64,000 nt of DNA, taken from NCBI GenBank assembly GCA_019022495.1, contig JAFEKR010000027.1, positions 124,001 through 188,000 of the forward strand, read 5' to 3'. Under the pieces are notes generated by a model. That model saw only the letters and a program-made list of their open reading frames with translations, was not told where the DNA came from and ran no database searches. Source of the DNA: Epichloe hybrida (lineage: Eukaryota; Ascomycota; Sordariomycetes; Hypocreales; Clavicipitaceae). This document shows positions 12,206 to 25,415 of the stretch, piece after piece (within the stretch, counting starts at the first letter, position 1; every line of letters starts with the position of its first letter). The translations under genes and the position numbers were made by a program.

Positions 12206-13078
12206 TTACTTTTGAAACCGCTCAGAGACAGTGCCCCAGTTAATAACCTCCCAGATGGCGCTGAAGTACTCAGCCTTGCGGTTCTGGTATTGCAGATAGT
12301 ATGCGTGCTCCCAGGCGTCGATTCCGAGAAGAGGCTCGAGATTGCCGATGACAGGATCCTGATTGGCTCGAGTAACCAGTCCAAGAGTACCCGAGGTCTT
12401 GTACTTGACAAGCCAGGCCCATCCAGAGCCCTGAATTCCAGCGAGAGCAGCATTGGTCTGCTTCTTTAGGTTTTCGTACGATCCAAAGTCTTTATTAATG
12501 GCAGTCTATGTTCCGATACAAGCTGCGTGTCAGTAACCGGCGTCGTCGTCTCGAGGTACCCCATGAGTGGGTGGGATCTGGGCTCAACGCACCAGAAGCT
12601 TGCCCTCGGGCTCACCACCACCGCCCTTGCCATTGGGAGCAAGATTCTCCCAGAAGAGAGAGTGGTTGACGTGGCCGCCACCGTGGAAGTTGAGCAAAGG
12701 GGCCTGAGCTGCGGCAGCCTTGGCATCGCCCTTGGCCCGCGCATCACCCAGAGCTTCAATGGCGGCATTGTAGCTAGTCACGTAGGTCTGGTGGTGCTTG
12801 GAGTGGTGGAGTTCCATGATTTGACCGGAAATATGAGGCTCGAGGGCAGCGTAGTCATCTATTTGGTGCAAGCTGTCAGCGGCGCATGGGCAAGTTTCGG
12901 GGCAGACGGATCGCACTGGCTACGTCTCGGGAAGAGGAGGGATTTTCCGCTTACAAGGAAGGTCAGGCAGCGTAGCCTTGCCGCGGGCGAAGCTGGTGCT
13001 GGCCATGGAGGCCATGGGCTTGGCGGCGCGGAGGCCAGCCCGGACGACGGGCGTGGTGCGAAGCAGAGCAGATGACAT
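12206..13078 (-). CDS. sod2: superoxide dismutase [Mn], mitochondrial
   Basis: Converts superoxide to hydrogen peroxide and oxygen in the mitochondrial matrix. Three exons: 13078-12955, 12858-12593 and 12505-12206, with introns of 96 bp (GTAAGC..TAG) and 87 bp (GTGCGT..TAG). Phases join cleanly to give 229 aa, a normal length. The N-terminus is Arg/Ala/Ser-rich without acidic residues, as expected of a presequence, and mature protein starts around TLPDLPYDYAALEP. Metal ligands are visible: His in MELHHSKHH, His in HVNHSLFW, and Asp/His in [11 protein letters not shown] near the C-terminus. It is transcribed divergently from Psf3 across a 669-bp spacer. Mn rather than Fe is assigned by family resemblance. 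Confidence 0.96.
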
Positions 13079-13747
13079 GATGGGGGAGTCGTGCTTCTCA
13101 AGTCAAGTCAGCAGGGGTGATTTTGTGGTGAATCGAATGCGATGTGACGGGAAAAGGCGCGGGTAGATAGATTATGGTTTGCGGAAATAGAGCGAAGCGG
13201 ATGATTGATGGGATGGAGTTGGGGACAAGGACGAAAGCCAGAGAGCTCGAGCTGGGTGAATGGGCAAATTGCCGAGCGTGGGGTGGAGACCTGGAGAGCT
13301 ACGTTGGTTTTCGGACGACAACGTCGGGTCGGCGTCAGCTTGTCGTCACTGTGGATTCGCGTGGGCGGGGCACCTGCGTGGGCGAGATTCTGCATCTTGA
13401 ATCTCTCAACATGCTACTTCTCGCTTTGTCATGGTCGGTTTACCTTGATTTACTTTAATTCACTTGTGTTGGCAGATCTCAAGGGGTTTACAAACGTTCT
13501 CAGAATCAAACACGACTGCTTTGTTACGGTGCTGGTCGAATAAATGAATATAATGATCATTGCTATGTCGACAACTGCATCCCTTAGTAAATCACGTGCC
13601 TTCGCTGCCCAGACGCGTTCTTGTCTTGGAGGGGCAGATCGCGGCACGTGTCTACGTACCCATCTGTCCCCGCGACGTTCTTATTACACTGCCAAACGTC
13701 CGAGAAACGGCGACGACTTCTCCATCGTTCTCGACACGACAGCCACC
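13079..13747. promoter_or_regulatory. shared upstream region of sod2 and psf3
   Basis: 669 bp between the divergent start codons of sod2 and psf3. It must contain both promoters; I see no distinctive operator or TATA box. Confidence 0.5.
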
Positions 13748-14366
13748 ATGTCGTACTACGACGTGGACGCCATTCTGACTGATGCCGAGGTAATCCCTAC
13801 TCGCCGTATAATGGCCCCCCCTCTTGCCGTTCCTGTCCAAGCCCCGATTCTGACCAACCCATCCCAACCAGAAAGTGCCATGTCAATTCGAGCTTGACGT
13901 CCCATACCTGGGCCACCTCGACAACTCGTCGGGCCTCAAGCCAGGCACGGCGCTATCCCTCCCCCTCTGGCTCGCCGAGATGCTGGCCCTCGCCTCGGCA
14001 GGCGACGACTCCAAGGCCCCGCTGACGCTGAACCTCCCGCCCTGTCTGTCGGACCAGGTCATCAACGCACTGAAAGCCGACCCCCGGGCCGTCGCGCTGC
14101 GCGACCAAAGCGCGCATTTCTACGGCATCGGCGTCAGGATGCTAGATCTGTTCGACGAGAGAGAACTGGGCGCCGTGTTGAGGAGGACGTTTGTCGTGAG
14201 AGCCGGCGACGTGGGCCTGCATGCGCGCAAGGCAGACGAGGGCGTGGGAGGACAAGGGGGGGAATTCCTGCGCGGGCTGGAGGAGTGGGAGAGGAGGCTG
14301 TTCAGAAGGGGCCATGAGGGGGTCAAGCACTGCAAGGCGTGGACGGAGAGTGTGAAGAAGATGTGA
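13748..14366 (+). CDS. psf3: GINS complex subunit Psf3
   Basis: Part of the GINS tetramer (Sld5, Psf1, Psf2, Psf3), which joins Cdc45 and Mcm2-7 in the replicative CMG helicase in the nucleus. Exon 1 (13748-13789) encodes MSYYDVDAILTDAE. An 82-bp intron (GTAATC..CAG) is followed by exon 2 (13872-14366), beginning KVPCQFELDVPYLGHLD. The total is 178 aa, typical of the family. The N-terminal beta segment and the LSLPLWLAEMLA helix are characteristic. The very short first exon is common for fungal Psf3. The C-terminus ends in a basic segment after a helical region. Confidence 0.92.
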
Positions 14367-14637
14367 AGTAAGGACGTGAAAGACGTGGGGGGGTTCTGTT
14401 TTGTTTTGGGACATTGAAGCTTTTTTTTTTTTCTAGATTAGTGTTCAGAGAGTTGGAAGAGAGACACGAGATACCATAGAACGGGAGAATTTCACGAATC
14501 ATGACACAAGCAGACGACTTTGAAATCCCCCCCTTCATATATATATGCGCACATTCCTGAACTATTTCATCCTCCCCCGAAACTCCCATCCCACAACCAC
14601 CACCCCCAGCACCATCCACCCAAACGTCACCAACATA
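14367..14637. other. 3' flank between psf3 and disrupted gene
   Basis: Convergent 3' ends. A T-run occurs near 14421-14433. A frame-shifted continuation of the disrupted minus-strand gene stays open as far as 14562, so the true 3' end of that gene is uncertain. Confidence 0.5.
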
Positions 14638-14802
14638 TCACTCAGCTCCAGAAGAACAAAATACCTGTTCGAATACCGCACCAGATGCGCCGTCCCCCCC
14701 CCAAACCACCCCGTGAGCCACCACGGCGCCCAGCTCCCCCCTCGCCGCGCCCCCGACGGCCCTCCTCACCGACGGCACGAACCGCCCACGAAGCCAGTCC
14801 CC
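14638..14802 (-). pseudogene. 3' part of membrane-type gene split by Gypsy insertion
   Basis: C-terminal fragment of the gene whose 5' part is at 23677-24181. Removing the retroelement and one copy of the 4-bp duplication (CCCC, 14799-14802 and 23677-23680) makes the minus-strand frame continue without interruption, reading LLGDWLRGRF across the junction and ending at a TGA at 14638-14640. The rejoined frame is 222 codons including stop. A 9-G run (about 14694-14702, minus strand) precedes an alternative frame encoding a hydrophobic tail to 14562, so the natural C-terminus may lie there if the homopolymer has slipped. Confidence 0.65.
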
Positions 14803-14929
14803 TGTTGAGTGAGGAAATGGCTTACATAATAAAAGGTGAATCAGAGTGGTAGTAATTATGGGGAAACCGTAGCTAGAGTAAATACTAATTAACCATTATC
14901 ATTACCACTATTATTTTAGTATAAGTTTA
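14803..14929 (+). repeat. Gypsy 5' LTR (127 bp)
   Basis: Aligns without gaps to 23550-23676. Differences are almost all C/T or G/A. The outer part (about 14803-14865) keeps its original G and C bases, while the inner end is mutated. Confidence 0.93.
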
Positions 14930-17900
14930 TAGTGATAAGACTAGGACTTACTATCTCTTTTAATTGCTCTATAAGAATATAATTATATCTTAAAGACTAG
15001 AAATCCCAAAATCAGGACCGAACAAATAATCAGAGAATAATTAAGAGAAGAAATCATCTATAGACTACTAGAGTATAGCTACGGTTAGAAATAGAAGAAG
15101 AATAGATCTATACCCTTAGAGCTATAGTTACTAAATATAGGGTAATAAGAGATAAGGAAGAAGACTAACTACGGCTAGGAATAGCTTTAAACTATAAGGT
15201 AGTAATTATTAAGAACTATAGGACTTAAGCGATAGGTTTAAGAACTACGGGACTTAGACACACTAGTTAAAGTGCAAATGATAAGAACCTTATATCTAAT
15301 AAGATTAGGAATTATAGATAGAATTATAACTAGAGATCTAGAACTATAATAAAACTAGGAACAAAATGATTTAATAATAAACAAATAACCTAAGAATAAC
15401 TTACAGATAAGCTAAGAGCTAATAGATTAGTACTATTAGAAATAACTAATTAACAAAGTACTAAGAGATTCTAGAAGTCTTATTCTAGGCTAGACACGCT
15501 AAGACATAAGGACACTTTAAATTAATTTAAGGGACTATAGAAATCAGGTTTAACCTAGAGAAGCTATCCTTAGTAGCCTTTATTTCTAGACTTAGTAAAA
15601 CACTACTATCTCCTTGCTAATAGAATATAACCTAGATAGACTTAGATAATAAGATCCTTCTCTAAATTTTCAGAGACTATAGAATTACGCCTAAGACCTA
15701 GAAACTTATCCTAGTAATTAGTATTTACTAGACTTAACCTAATAAGGGAAATACACTATAGACTTTATTTAAATAAAGTAATAAGTTAAGTATTTTATCA
15801 CTATATTTATTACTATAAAAAATAAGTAATTATAAATATTAAATTAAAACCTCTAGTAGTAATTAATCTCCTATACTATAGTAGTGAAAAAGTTATTATA
15901 GGTAAGCGTAATACCTCTAGATAAGAGAACTAAACCTTATACTTTAAAGTAAGCTCTAAACTACCTCTTACCTATAAAAACCACAGTTTACTAAGCTTAT
16001 TCCACTACTAAATCCTAATAGAGAGCGTATAAACTACTAACCTACCTTTACCCTACTTTACTTTACTTTTGCCTTTACTCTTTCGCTTATCTAATCTTCT
16101 AATTAGATAGAATAGTGTGAATATGGTTTGCGTACTATGCTTTAGAGGTAAGAATCTAGCTTAGAGCTAGACATAGAAGGTTTAAAGAGTTAAATTATTA
16201 TGTAATTAGGAGCGCCTAACTTAGGAATAAAGAAATTAGTAAAAAGAAATAGGAAGGTAGTAAAGGAGGCTAAGATAGTTATCTTACTAATCTAGGATAC
16301 TTGGTTTTTCTTTTCCTTTTAGACTTTAAGTAACCTAATAAAGAACTTTATTATAGCAAGTTTTAAGTTTAACCTTATCCTCTATTATAACTAGAATTTA
16401 TTATAGTGTATTCTTAGCTTTATTAAAAGAAATCTCCTCTACCTATGCTTAGGTGATTTTGTTCTTATACCTTATAATCTTTAATCTAATCCCTTTATAA
16501 ACCCTTTACCTCTTAAAACCTAATTATAGCTAGACCTAGATTTAGACTTTAACTCTAAATTAAAGAAAGCTTTATTACTATTCTATTAAAGTCTAGGTTC
16601 TAAATCACCCCTTATCTTAACTTTAAGAGAAGATATATTACCCTGCTTCCTAACCTTAATAATTTAATCTCCTAAACCTAAGAAAACTAGTAAACTTAGA
16701 TAGATCCCTACTATAAATATTCCTCTACTACTAATAATATTATATAACATTAGGGGAATAACTTTCTCTAGTTATCCTAGAGATAAACTAGCCTAAGACT
16801 ACGTAAATTACTATTTAGCTATAGTGACTATAGCTTAAATCCCTAAATATACTAAAACCCTAGTATGTTATAACTTTACTTAAGGCCTAAGAGGAAAAGC
16901 TATAACTTAGTATAAAGACCTAGATAATAAAGAATAAAAATAAAGTATCCTTAAAGATAAGTTTATAAAGAAATTTAAGAAACCTAATTTACTTATAGAA
17001 GTAGCTACTTAATAAGAAGTATATTATTTTACTAGAGAAACTAGAGAGATATTAAACGCTTATATTTAAAAAGTAAAACGTTTAGTATTAAAGGTAAGGG
17101 TAGATATAAGATAAGTCCTTTTTACTAACTTTATAATATATATAGTAGATAGAGAATTAGATTATTACCTATAGGAAAGAGTGTTAGACTATTTGTTTAT
17201 AATAGACAAATAGGCTTACGGAATAGCTTTAAAAGATCTTATAATATTAGATCTTAAAGTTATTCTATATAACTACTACTTATCTACTTCTAAGAAACTC
17301 TTATAATTTAGCGAAGATCCTAGAATAGTAAATTATTTAGACCTAGTTTATATGTAAATAGAAGAATAAGCTAGGAGAGATAAGTTAGCTACTAAAGCCT
17401 AAATAAAAAGAGATAAATAGATAGCAAAGCTTATTTACTAGCTTAAAGCATTCTAAGCTTAATCTATAGGAGAATTATCTAGGCTATATAGGTAATTAGG
17501 ATAGGGGAGGTATATAACTACTAATCCTCCCTAGTCCCCTAGGAAATCCATAATAATAATAACTAAGTTAGGATAGGGAGATATATAGCATAATCTAGAT
17601 TTCTTCTAGTGTTTCTTATACGAAGAATAGGGATATATAGGGTATAACTATTCACAAAGAAATATATGCCCCTTAGATAAGTTTAAGAAATATTAAGTGT
17701 ATTAGAGCACTAAAGGTTTATAGATAAGAAGAGAGTAATAATAGGAGTTAGATAATTTAAACTAGTCTAACTTTATTAGAGGTTTAGAAAGAGAGATAAT
17801 CCTGCTACTAGGTTTTATTCTAACTTAGGGATTTTTATTACTTAATACTTCTATACTAAACTACAGACCCCTAAGTTATATCTAAGAGGAGAATAAGGTA

Positions 17901-19909
17901 AATTCTACCTATACTATAACTCCTACTAAGGTAAAAGGGAAATTTATAGAACCTATATAGATATAAGGACTAGCTAGAAAGATTATAAAATAAGCTAATA
18001 AGCCTAGTATTATTTTAGATAAACATGCTTAATAGAGAGTTAAGGAAATCTTAGATAAGGAAGACGCTAGTTAAACTTAAATTTAGCTATCTTTAGATAT
18101 AATAAGTCTAGTCTAAGAAATAACTCTAGAGGAATTTAAGAGATTATTACTTACTCTAAGACCTTACTTAGATAGAATTATAGGCCCTTCCTAGGCCCTA
18201 ATAGTTTTGAATTCGCCTAGAGATACGCTAATAAAAGATATAAGAATTAGAGAAAATCCCCCCTAGAAACAAAGACTAGAATTAAAGAAGATTTAGGCAA
18301 CTAAAGAGTATCACGTTCCTCTATTTAATCTAGGATAATACCTTAGGAATATAACAGTTTCTATAAGCATTCTCTAGCTACTTTAACTTACTCTGATTAT
18401 TTAATAATAGTTAAGCTATCTTATATAGTGTTAGAAAAAGATAAAGAGTAAGGGGGTAAAGTCTATAATTACAAATCTAATTAAACTATTTAAAGAAGCA
18501 GTCTAGCTAACTTTCTAGTCTAATATAATAATTAGGTTAGTAAATGTAATTATTACTTAGAATAATATCGCAAAACCTAATAGAGTTATGGCAATAATAT
18601 TAGAATATATTATAATATATATTAAGGGATACTAATATAACTTAGTCTTAATTAATAGAGGGTCTAGTGTGAAACTAGTAAGCAAAAGCTACCTAGTATA
18701 ACATGGATTTCTAGTAGTTTAACTCTATAAGAGAAGGTACGTTTAAATAGTAAATAATGCTAAATATCTAATTACCTTATGCTCCTATCTATAGGTGGTT
18801 GTAGGAGGAATCCTAGCTTTAGTAAAGTTTTATGTTATACTAGTTTAGTAAGACTAGGATATATTATTAGGTAAAGTCTAGCTAAGGAGAATAGAAGCTA
18901 TAGAATATTATGCTAATAATAAGTTAGTTATTAAGGGAATAAATAGAGTCTCTTAGACTTTACTAATCTACCTATACCTAGACTTATTTTATAAGCCTAA
19001 TAAATAAGGCTAAATTCCTAAGAGAACTAGACCTAAGGAATATATAGAGTTTATAGAAGATAATCAAGAGATCCTAGAAGAAGTTAAGGAAATCTTAAGG
19101 GGAATGAATATATAGATCCGTAAATAAACAAATAAGTTAGACTTAAAAAAAATAAGAACTATAGATAATATTACTAGTAATTATTCGTAGGGGTTAATAA
19201 TTAATTTAATACTACTAGTTAAGGATAGGAGAATAAGCTCTAAACAGAAAATAACTAAGAATTAGACATAATATATATATTAGGAGGACGGATTATTAGA
19301 AGATTATATTACTAAAACTAGAAATAAAGAAGTATTAGCTTAGATAGAGAAAGAAGAATAGGAAGTATTTATAAATAGTAAGAAAATAGAAATTAAAACA
19401 GAAAGAATAATTATAAGTATTACTAAGTTAGATAATCTAGAAGAGAATAGTATAATACTTAGAATAGAGAACTAAACTATATTAGGGTAATGCGAATTAA
19501 CTTTAATTAATAGCGCTATAGTCCTATAGAAACTGATTTAGACTTTTAGAATAGATAGCTTTACTAATAAGATTACTAATAAGATAGAAATAAAACTACT
19601 TACCTCTTACTTCTCTAAACTAATACCTATAGGATAAATACCTAAGAAATAGAGAATTACCTAGAGTTAACTTAAATAAAGGGAGAAGGCCTAGAAAAGA
19701 GAGTAAAGTAAAAACACTACTTATAGTATTATAAAGCTTAAATAGCTAAACTAAATAAAGGAAAAACTTAAAGAGAATAAAATAACCTCTAACCTAATAG
19801 AAGATAAGGAAATAGAACTATTAGACCTCCTAGAAATACTTATAGGATTAGCTTAACTACCTTAGTAAGATAAGTATAATCTAGATACTAATAGACACTA
19901 GAGAGACCT

Positions 19910-20350
19910 GATTTATGTAGGAAAATAGAAAATTAAGGGGTTTACCTAGGGAAATGAAAAACCCTATATAAATAGCTAGATTAAAGTTTTGCCTTAGAAA
20001 ATATTAGATAAGTTACTATATTCTAAGGACTTAGCTATAGAGTAAGTAGCTGAATGCGCCCTAGACACGCTAGGATATGCGTATATATTAATTTATATAT
20101 AAAGTTAGAAAATTAAGGGGTCCCCCTTAGAAATTAGAAATCCTTATATAAATAAGAAGTGGTAAGGCTTAGTAGGGGAAACTAGCGCTAGTAGGTGTTA
20201 TATTATAGACTTAGCTAATTTAGCTTTACTAGGAAAGCATGTACTAGGTGCATAGGATATGGCAAGACAGACTAGTGAGTTAATTTATATAGGAAGTTAG
20301 GAAATTAAGGGCTACCCCTTAAGATTCCGAAATCTCTATATAAATCGCCT
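19910..20350 (+). repeat. three-copy internal repeat of Gypsy element
   Basis: A segment of about 68 bp, containing AAATTAAGGG and ending in TATATAAAT, occurs near 19912, 20088 and 20278, with roughly 176 and 190 bp between copies. The copies share a core but have diverged by more than transitions, and they lie upstream of the reverse transcriptase region. Confidence 0.75.
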
Positions 20351-23300
20351 ATTATTCACCTTACCCCCTAAAACTATTATTTTATGGTTTAAGAATTTAT
20401 ATATAACACTAGGAAGCTATGTAGGAGATAATAACTAGAGAATGATAATTATGTAATTATATTATACTTTTAAAGACTGCTTTATTTTAAAGCTTAAAGA
20501 TATACACACTACTAATCTTATTTAGTATTATATTAACCTAATCCTAGGAGCAAAGCCTAGTAAATACAAATAATATAAGTATTCCGCCGCTTATTAAGGT
20601 TTCTTAAAACAAGTTTTCCTAGTAATAGAGAGGGCAGGAATTATTATCTGTAGTAACTCTAAATAGGTTACACTAATAATTTTCGCTCTAAAACCTAGAT
20701 AGAAGGTTTTCTAAGTAGTTTATAACTATAGAGACGTAAACAGTAAAATAATTAAACTAGGTTATCTATATTATAACATAGAGGCTAATCTAGATTTAAT
20801 TCATTGTAGTTACTCTTAGATTCTGTTATAGACTAATGCTTTAAACGGATTTTAGGCCATTAGTATCTATTTACCTAATAAACACAAATTAGCTTTCACT
20901 AGGCTAAACGAAATGTATTATTATAATAATATAGCATAAGGATTAAAAGGCTTACTAGTGACTTACGCTAGATTTAGAGACCTAACTTTCGGACACCTCT
21001 TTTTCTAGGATAGTACTAAGAGCGAATTAATTCTAGGATATATAGAAGATTTACACACTTCCTTTTCTATCTATATTAATAATTATTACTTAGGCTTAGA
21101 AACATAGGAAAACTATTTTAATTTCCTTTAGAAAAGGTACTTTCTAAGAGTTACCTAGGCTCTAATTAGGTTAAGTAAACATAAAACTACCTTATTTGCT
21201 TCTAAAGTTAAATATATTAAATATTCCTTAGAAGATAGAAAGATATAACTAGCTTAAAAATATTATAACTAATTTACTATCCTAGCTAAATAATTTAAAG
21301 ACTAACTACCCTAATCCTAGGATAAAGTACTTATACTTATTTACCTAACTCTATTCCTATAAAAATTTATACTAGGAAGATCTAACTTAGTGGTTACTAT
21401 TAAGAAAGCTTTCTTTTATAAAAAACTAAAAATAATAAAGATAGGAAAACCCTCTATCTAGAGAGAAGAGGTATTAAGAGAAAAACCTAAGTAAACACTA
21501 GAAGCTTAATAAGTAATATAGAAAATATATAAAAGTATTTAAGAGAACGCTATATTTAGCGCTAGACTAGGATTATAGTTTTATATAGCTATAGACATAT
21601 TAGATACTAGAATAAGAGAAGTGTTATTTTAGATAGAAGATATAGAACTAGGAACTAGTATTACAGATGTAAACTTTCTAAAAGTACGAATTATTATGTG
21701 AATGTTATATTAGCTAGGAGATGCTAAGAAATAATACTTTATACTAGAAAAAGAGATACTTATGATTATAGTAGGACTAAAAGAAATAAGATAGTTACTT
21801 AACTATTTACTATACCTATTAAAAGTCTATACGGATTATAAGGGTATTATTGATTTAATGGCAAATATATCCGAAGTCCATAGGAAGGTAGCCCGCTAGG
21901 TAAATATACTCTAAGAATTAAACGTAGAATATATTTACTACCTAAACACTATAAAGATTATAAAGATTATAAATAGAATATCACGAATACTAGATTATCT
22001 AAGATTAGATCTAATCTTAGTGAACAGAAGAATAGGAGTTAACGTTACGCTAGCTATAGGAGACTAACTAATCTTAGTCTTAATAAACATAACTTTAATT
22101 CTACTAGAGGGTAGGAGTTTAGATAAAGATATAATAAAGAAGTTATACTAAGAACTTCTTAAATAGTTTAAATTAACATAGTACAGAGAAATCCTATTAG
22201 CTATGGTTTTTAAACACTAAACTATCCTAAATAAATAACGCAAACTTATTTAGCATTAATCCTTAAAGTATTAAATTTTTAATTAGACTCTATATTATTT
22301 AGAGTCTAATAAGTTATTAGTAAAATATATACTATCTACTAGAGTGCCTAAGAAGTTATAGGAAGCCTATAATATAGGAGGATATTTTAGGACTATAATT
22401 ATAATATATAAACTTTAGGGAAAGTATTTTTAGCTAGACTAAAGTAAAGATATAGAATTATACTATTACTTATACCTAGTATATTAATAAACTAGGATAT
22501 AAGTTCCTTAGATAAATCCTAAGACTATTATAGTGTTAGAACTATGAGAATTAGTTATAATAGACTATTTAGGTCTAATAACGCTAAAAGCGAAGAATAG
22601 AGATATATATGTGTTAGTTACTATAGACTATATAATAAGATTTATATTAGAATAATCCTATAGAGAGGCTATAGGAGATTCTATTATATAAGCTTAGGAT
22701 AAGAGTTAGAGCCTAATATTTAGATAGCTAAGAAAAATCTATTATAATAATAGCTTACACTTTAAGAACCTAATGTTTTAAGTAGCCTTAGAGAAACATA
22801 AAACTATAGTAATATATAGACTAGTTTTATACCTATCTTTAATAGGATTAGCTAAATAGAATATAAGACTTATTAAAGGATAACTAATAAAATAGGCTAT
22901 AAAGAGAAATAGAATTTCTCTAGATACCTAGAATTAAGCAATCCTAAGCATTATAGTAATTATTAATAATTAGTATATATTAAGTGTTAGGATAAGCCTA
23001 GTAATATTAATAATTAGATTTAAACTATTTATAAAACATATAGGAGTAAAAGAACTTAAGACTTTAGAATTAGAGAATCTAGAAATAAATAACTTAGAAC
23101 TACTATAAGAAATAAATCTATAGAACTTAGACTTACAAGAGGAGCAGAGGGAGTTAGTTTAGATATATAAAGTAAATAATTAGAATAATACTATAAAACC
23201 TAGATAAAGATTTAAGGTAGGAAATCTTATATAGGAGAAGATAAATAAAGAGAATAAGTTAAAAGGAAAGTTTTATAAAACCTAGGGGAAACTATTAAGG

Positions 23301-23549
23301 GTTGTCTAGAAGGTGTCTTTAGTAATATATAAGATTAAACTATTAGAAAGTAGGATAATAAGAAAAATCCACCTAGATAACTTAAAACTATATATCCTAT
23401 AATTAGAGAAACTTTAACTATCTAAACTAAACATATAGGACCTAGCTAATTAGGGAACTAAGGATTATATTGATTTAGAGAAGGATAAAGTATTATAATA
23501 GAAGAATTAGGGTGTTAGGGTTAATACTAATAGAATATCCCCCCTAGCC

Positions 23550-23676
23550 TATTAAGTAAGGAAATGGCTTATATAATAAAAGGTAAATTAGAGTAGTAGT
23601 AATTATAGGGAAACCGTAGCTAGAGTAAATACTAATCAACCATCATTATTACCACTATCATTTTGGTACGAGTTCA
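23550..23676 (+). repeat. Gypsy 3' LTR (127 bp)
   Basis: Same length as the 5' LTR. Here the inner (left) part is mutated (TGTTGAG has become TATTAAG) and the outer part, ending GTACGAGTTCA, is intact: the mirror image of the 5' copy. Confidence 0.93.
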
Positions 23677-24181
23677 CCCCCAGCAGGACGACCTGAAACC
23701 CCACGCACGCCCACCTCGCGCGCACCAAGTCCGCCAAGAACCCCCCTCCCCCTCCCCGCACCGCCGCCGCAGAGGCATACAAGTGCGCCGCGGCCCAGCA
23801 CGTCTCGGCATACAACTTCTCCGCGTGGGCCACACAAAAGGCCATGTACGCGGCGCAGAGCAGGGCCCGCGCGCGGCCGTCGTCGCGCAACGCGGCATCC
23901 CCCGACAGCCGGCGGCCCAGCAGCCGACGAGCCGCGTCGACGCCGCGATTCACAACGAGCCAGGTCCCCGCGTGCGCCCACGAGAAGCGCGCCGACTCCA
24001 CCAGCAGGACGTGGGGCGAGGCGCGCGCGCACCTCATGGCCCCGAGGGCATGCCACCAGATGAACTGGCCGAGGGGCGGGGCGAGGAGCCGCCGGACGTG
24101 GTTGATGAGGAGGGCTGCGAGGACCGTGGAGAGCGCGGCCGTGAGGCTGTCGCGGGCCATGGCTCGCTTGAGCATCTGCAT
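23677..24181 (-). pseudogene. 5' part of membrane-type gene split by Gypsy insertion
   Basis: N-terminal 168 codons of an Ala/Arg-rich protein that I do not recognise. ATG at 24181 (MQMLKRAMARD), with a second at 24175. It has hydrophobic segments such as SLTAALSTVLAALLINHV and helices rich in Trp and Ala (FIWWHALGAM, CCAAYM-like region), suggesting a membrane protein. The third codon positions are strongly G/C, unlike the element. The frame runs straight into the LTR and would end a few codons inside it, giving a truncated product. The 3' half is at 14638-14802. Function is unknown. Confidence 0.65.
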
Positions 24182-25415
24182 CGTGCGAGGAGGTGCCGCT
24201 GAGCTTGGCGGGGAGGCGGAGAGGGTGAGCAGCGGGACGGGAATGTCATGAGCTGGACTCGAGGGACTTGGTCAGGGGCTGTCTGTGGTGACGGGTGGCA
24301 TGAACCATGACTCCGTCGTACATGTACGTAGTTGAATCAAACAAAAAGACCCTCCTTATTGAGACCATTCCGTGGTAGTGTGGGAGTGTGGGAGTGTGGG
24401 AGTGTGGGAGTGTGGGAGTGTGGGGCTGGCAACTCAGTTTCTCGTCACTCAACGCTCCAAACACGCGGGAGCACAACATGTTGCAATGCGCATGTTCTCG
24501 CCCTTTCGCTCCAGCATGCTTGAATCAAAGTGTCTATCGTATTTATCGTGTGTATTTTGTATTGTATTGATGAATTGAACATTGAGTGCCTGGGGCCTGC
24601 CCGTGATTGCGCTGCTGTTGTTATCCAACATCTACATGTGATCGTAAGTTTTCATCGCTAAAATAAATCCCCCCCCTAACCCCGAATAATCTAAGCCAAA
24701 TGTACACGATTCGCGAGCATGCTCACGTCCCTGATAAAAAAAAACAAGAGCTCGGTGCTAAGTCAAAGACAGAGAACGAGATAACTAGAGCTCAAAAAAG
24801 AAAAAAAGTCATCCTGTCGTCAGAAAACTCCTCTAGAACATGACAGAACCGTCGCCAAATAGAATCATATCGTCTTTGCCCAACCCGATGTGCGAAGTGT
24901 CTGGTCATGACTCCAGAGTACCCGCATGGGCTATATCCCGAAGCTGACCTCGCAAAACGTGGTGGAAAACAGCGCAATCCCCAAGATCAATGCGATTGCA
25001 GCCATGGCGTCACCACAAGACAACCAGATTTCCAATATTATGAATCAAACGTATCCATCCCCGCTTGTCCGAATAGATATTTTTGCAAAACTGACTAAAC
25101 CAAAGAAAAAGACAAGGAAAAAAGACTGAAAGACGAAACATTTAGCCGAAGAAGAAAAGAACAACAGAAACGCAATCTGGTGCATGAGATGGTGTAGGAG
25201 AAGGAAAGAGGAAAGAAGAAGCAGATGCTTACGAGGAACGGTTGCAGGAGTTAATCTGATCAGTGGTGGCTGCATCAATGGTAGAAAGCAATAATCACTA
25301 GTCAGAATGATCAGAATGACTTCCTTCTGAAAGAGCGACCGGCCCATCGACTGGAACAGCGCGAAAAAAAAAATTGCAAGAAAGCCACCGCGTCATGCGT
25401 GGAATGAGATATTTG
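24182..25415. other. intergenic, no supported gene
   Basis: Contains an 8-bp repeat array (24378-24425), a TACATGTA octamer at 24319 and A/T-rich DNA near 24660-24800 and 25080-25240. It lies between the 5' end of the split gene and the 3' end of the C2H2 regulator. Confidence 0.55.
24378..24425. repeat. 8-bp minisatellite (TGTGGGAG)
   Basis: Six near-perfect copies of an 8-bp G-rich unit; one strand is purely G/T/A. Confidence 0.92.

Larger units (their letters stand above)
14803..23676 (+). mobile_element. RIP-degraded Ty3/Gypsy LTR retrotransposon
   Basis: 8874-bp element with 127-bp LTRs (14803-14929 and 23550-23676) whose intact ends read TG..CA, flanked by CCCC. The interior is AT-rich, full of TAA/TAG codons, and visibly poor in CpA and TpG, as RIP predicts. 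Plus-strand relics appear in Gypsy order. There is a CCHC zinc-knuckle remnant near 17610-17651. Reverse transcriptase with a YxDD-type box (now read as IYINNYY) lies at about 21071-21095. Integrase core remnants with D..D..E spacing lie at about 22555-22880. RT before integrase places it in Ty3/Gypsy rather than Copia. It is larger than most Gypsy elements, partly because of an internal repeated segment (19910-20350). No intact gene remains, so it cannot move by itself. Confidence 0.92.

Noticed and set aside
14930..23549. AT-rich block as centromeric DNA or a mitochondrial insertion
   Set aside because: It has LTRs, a target duplication, and recognisable RT and integrase remnants in Gypsy order.
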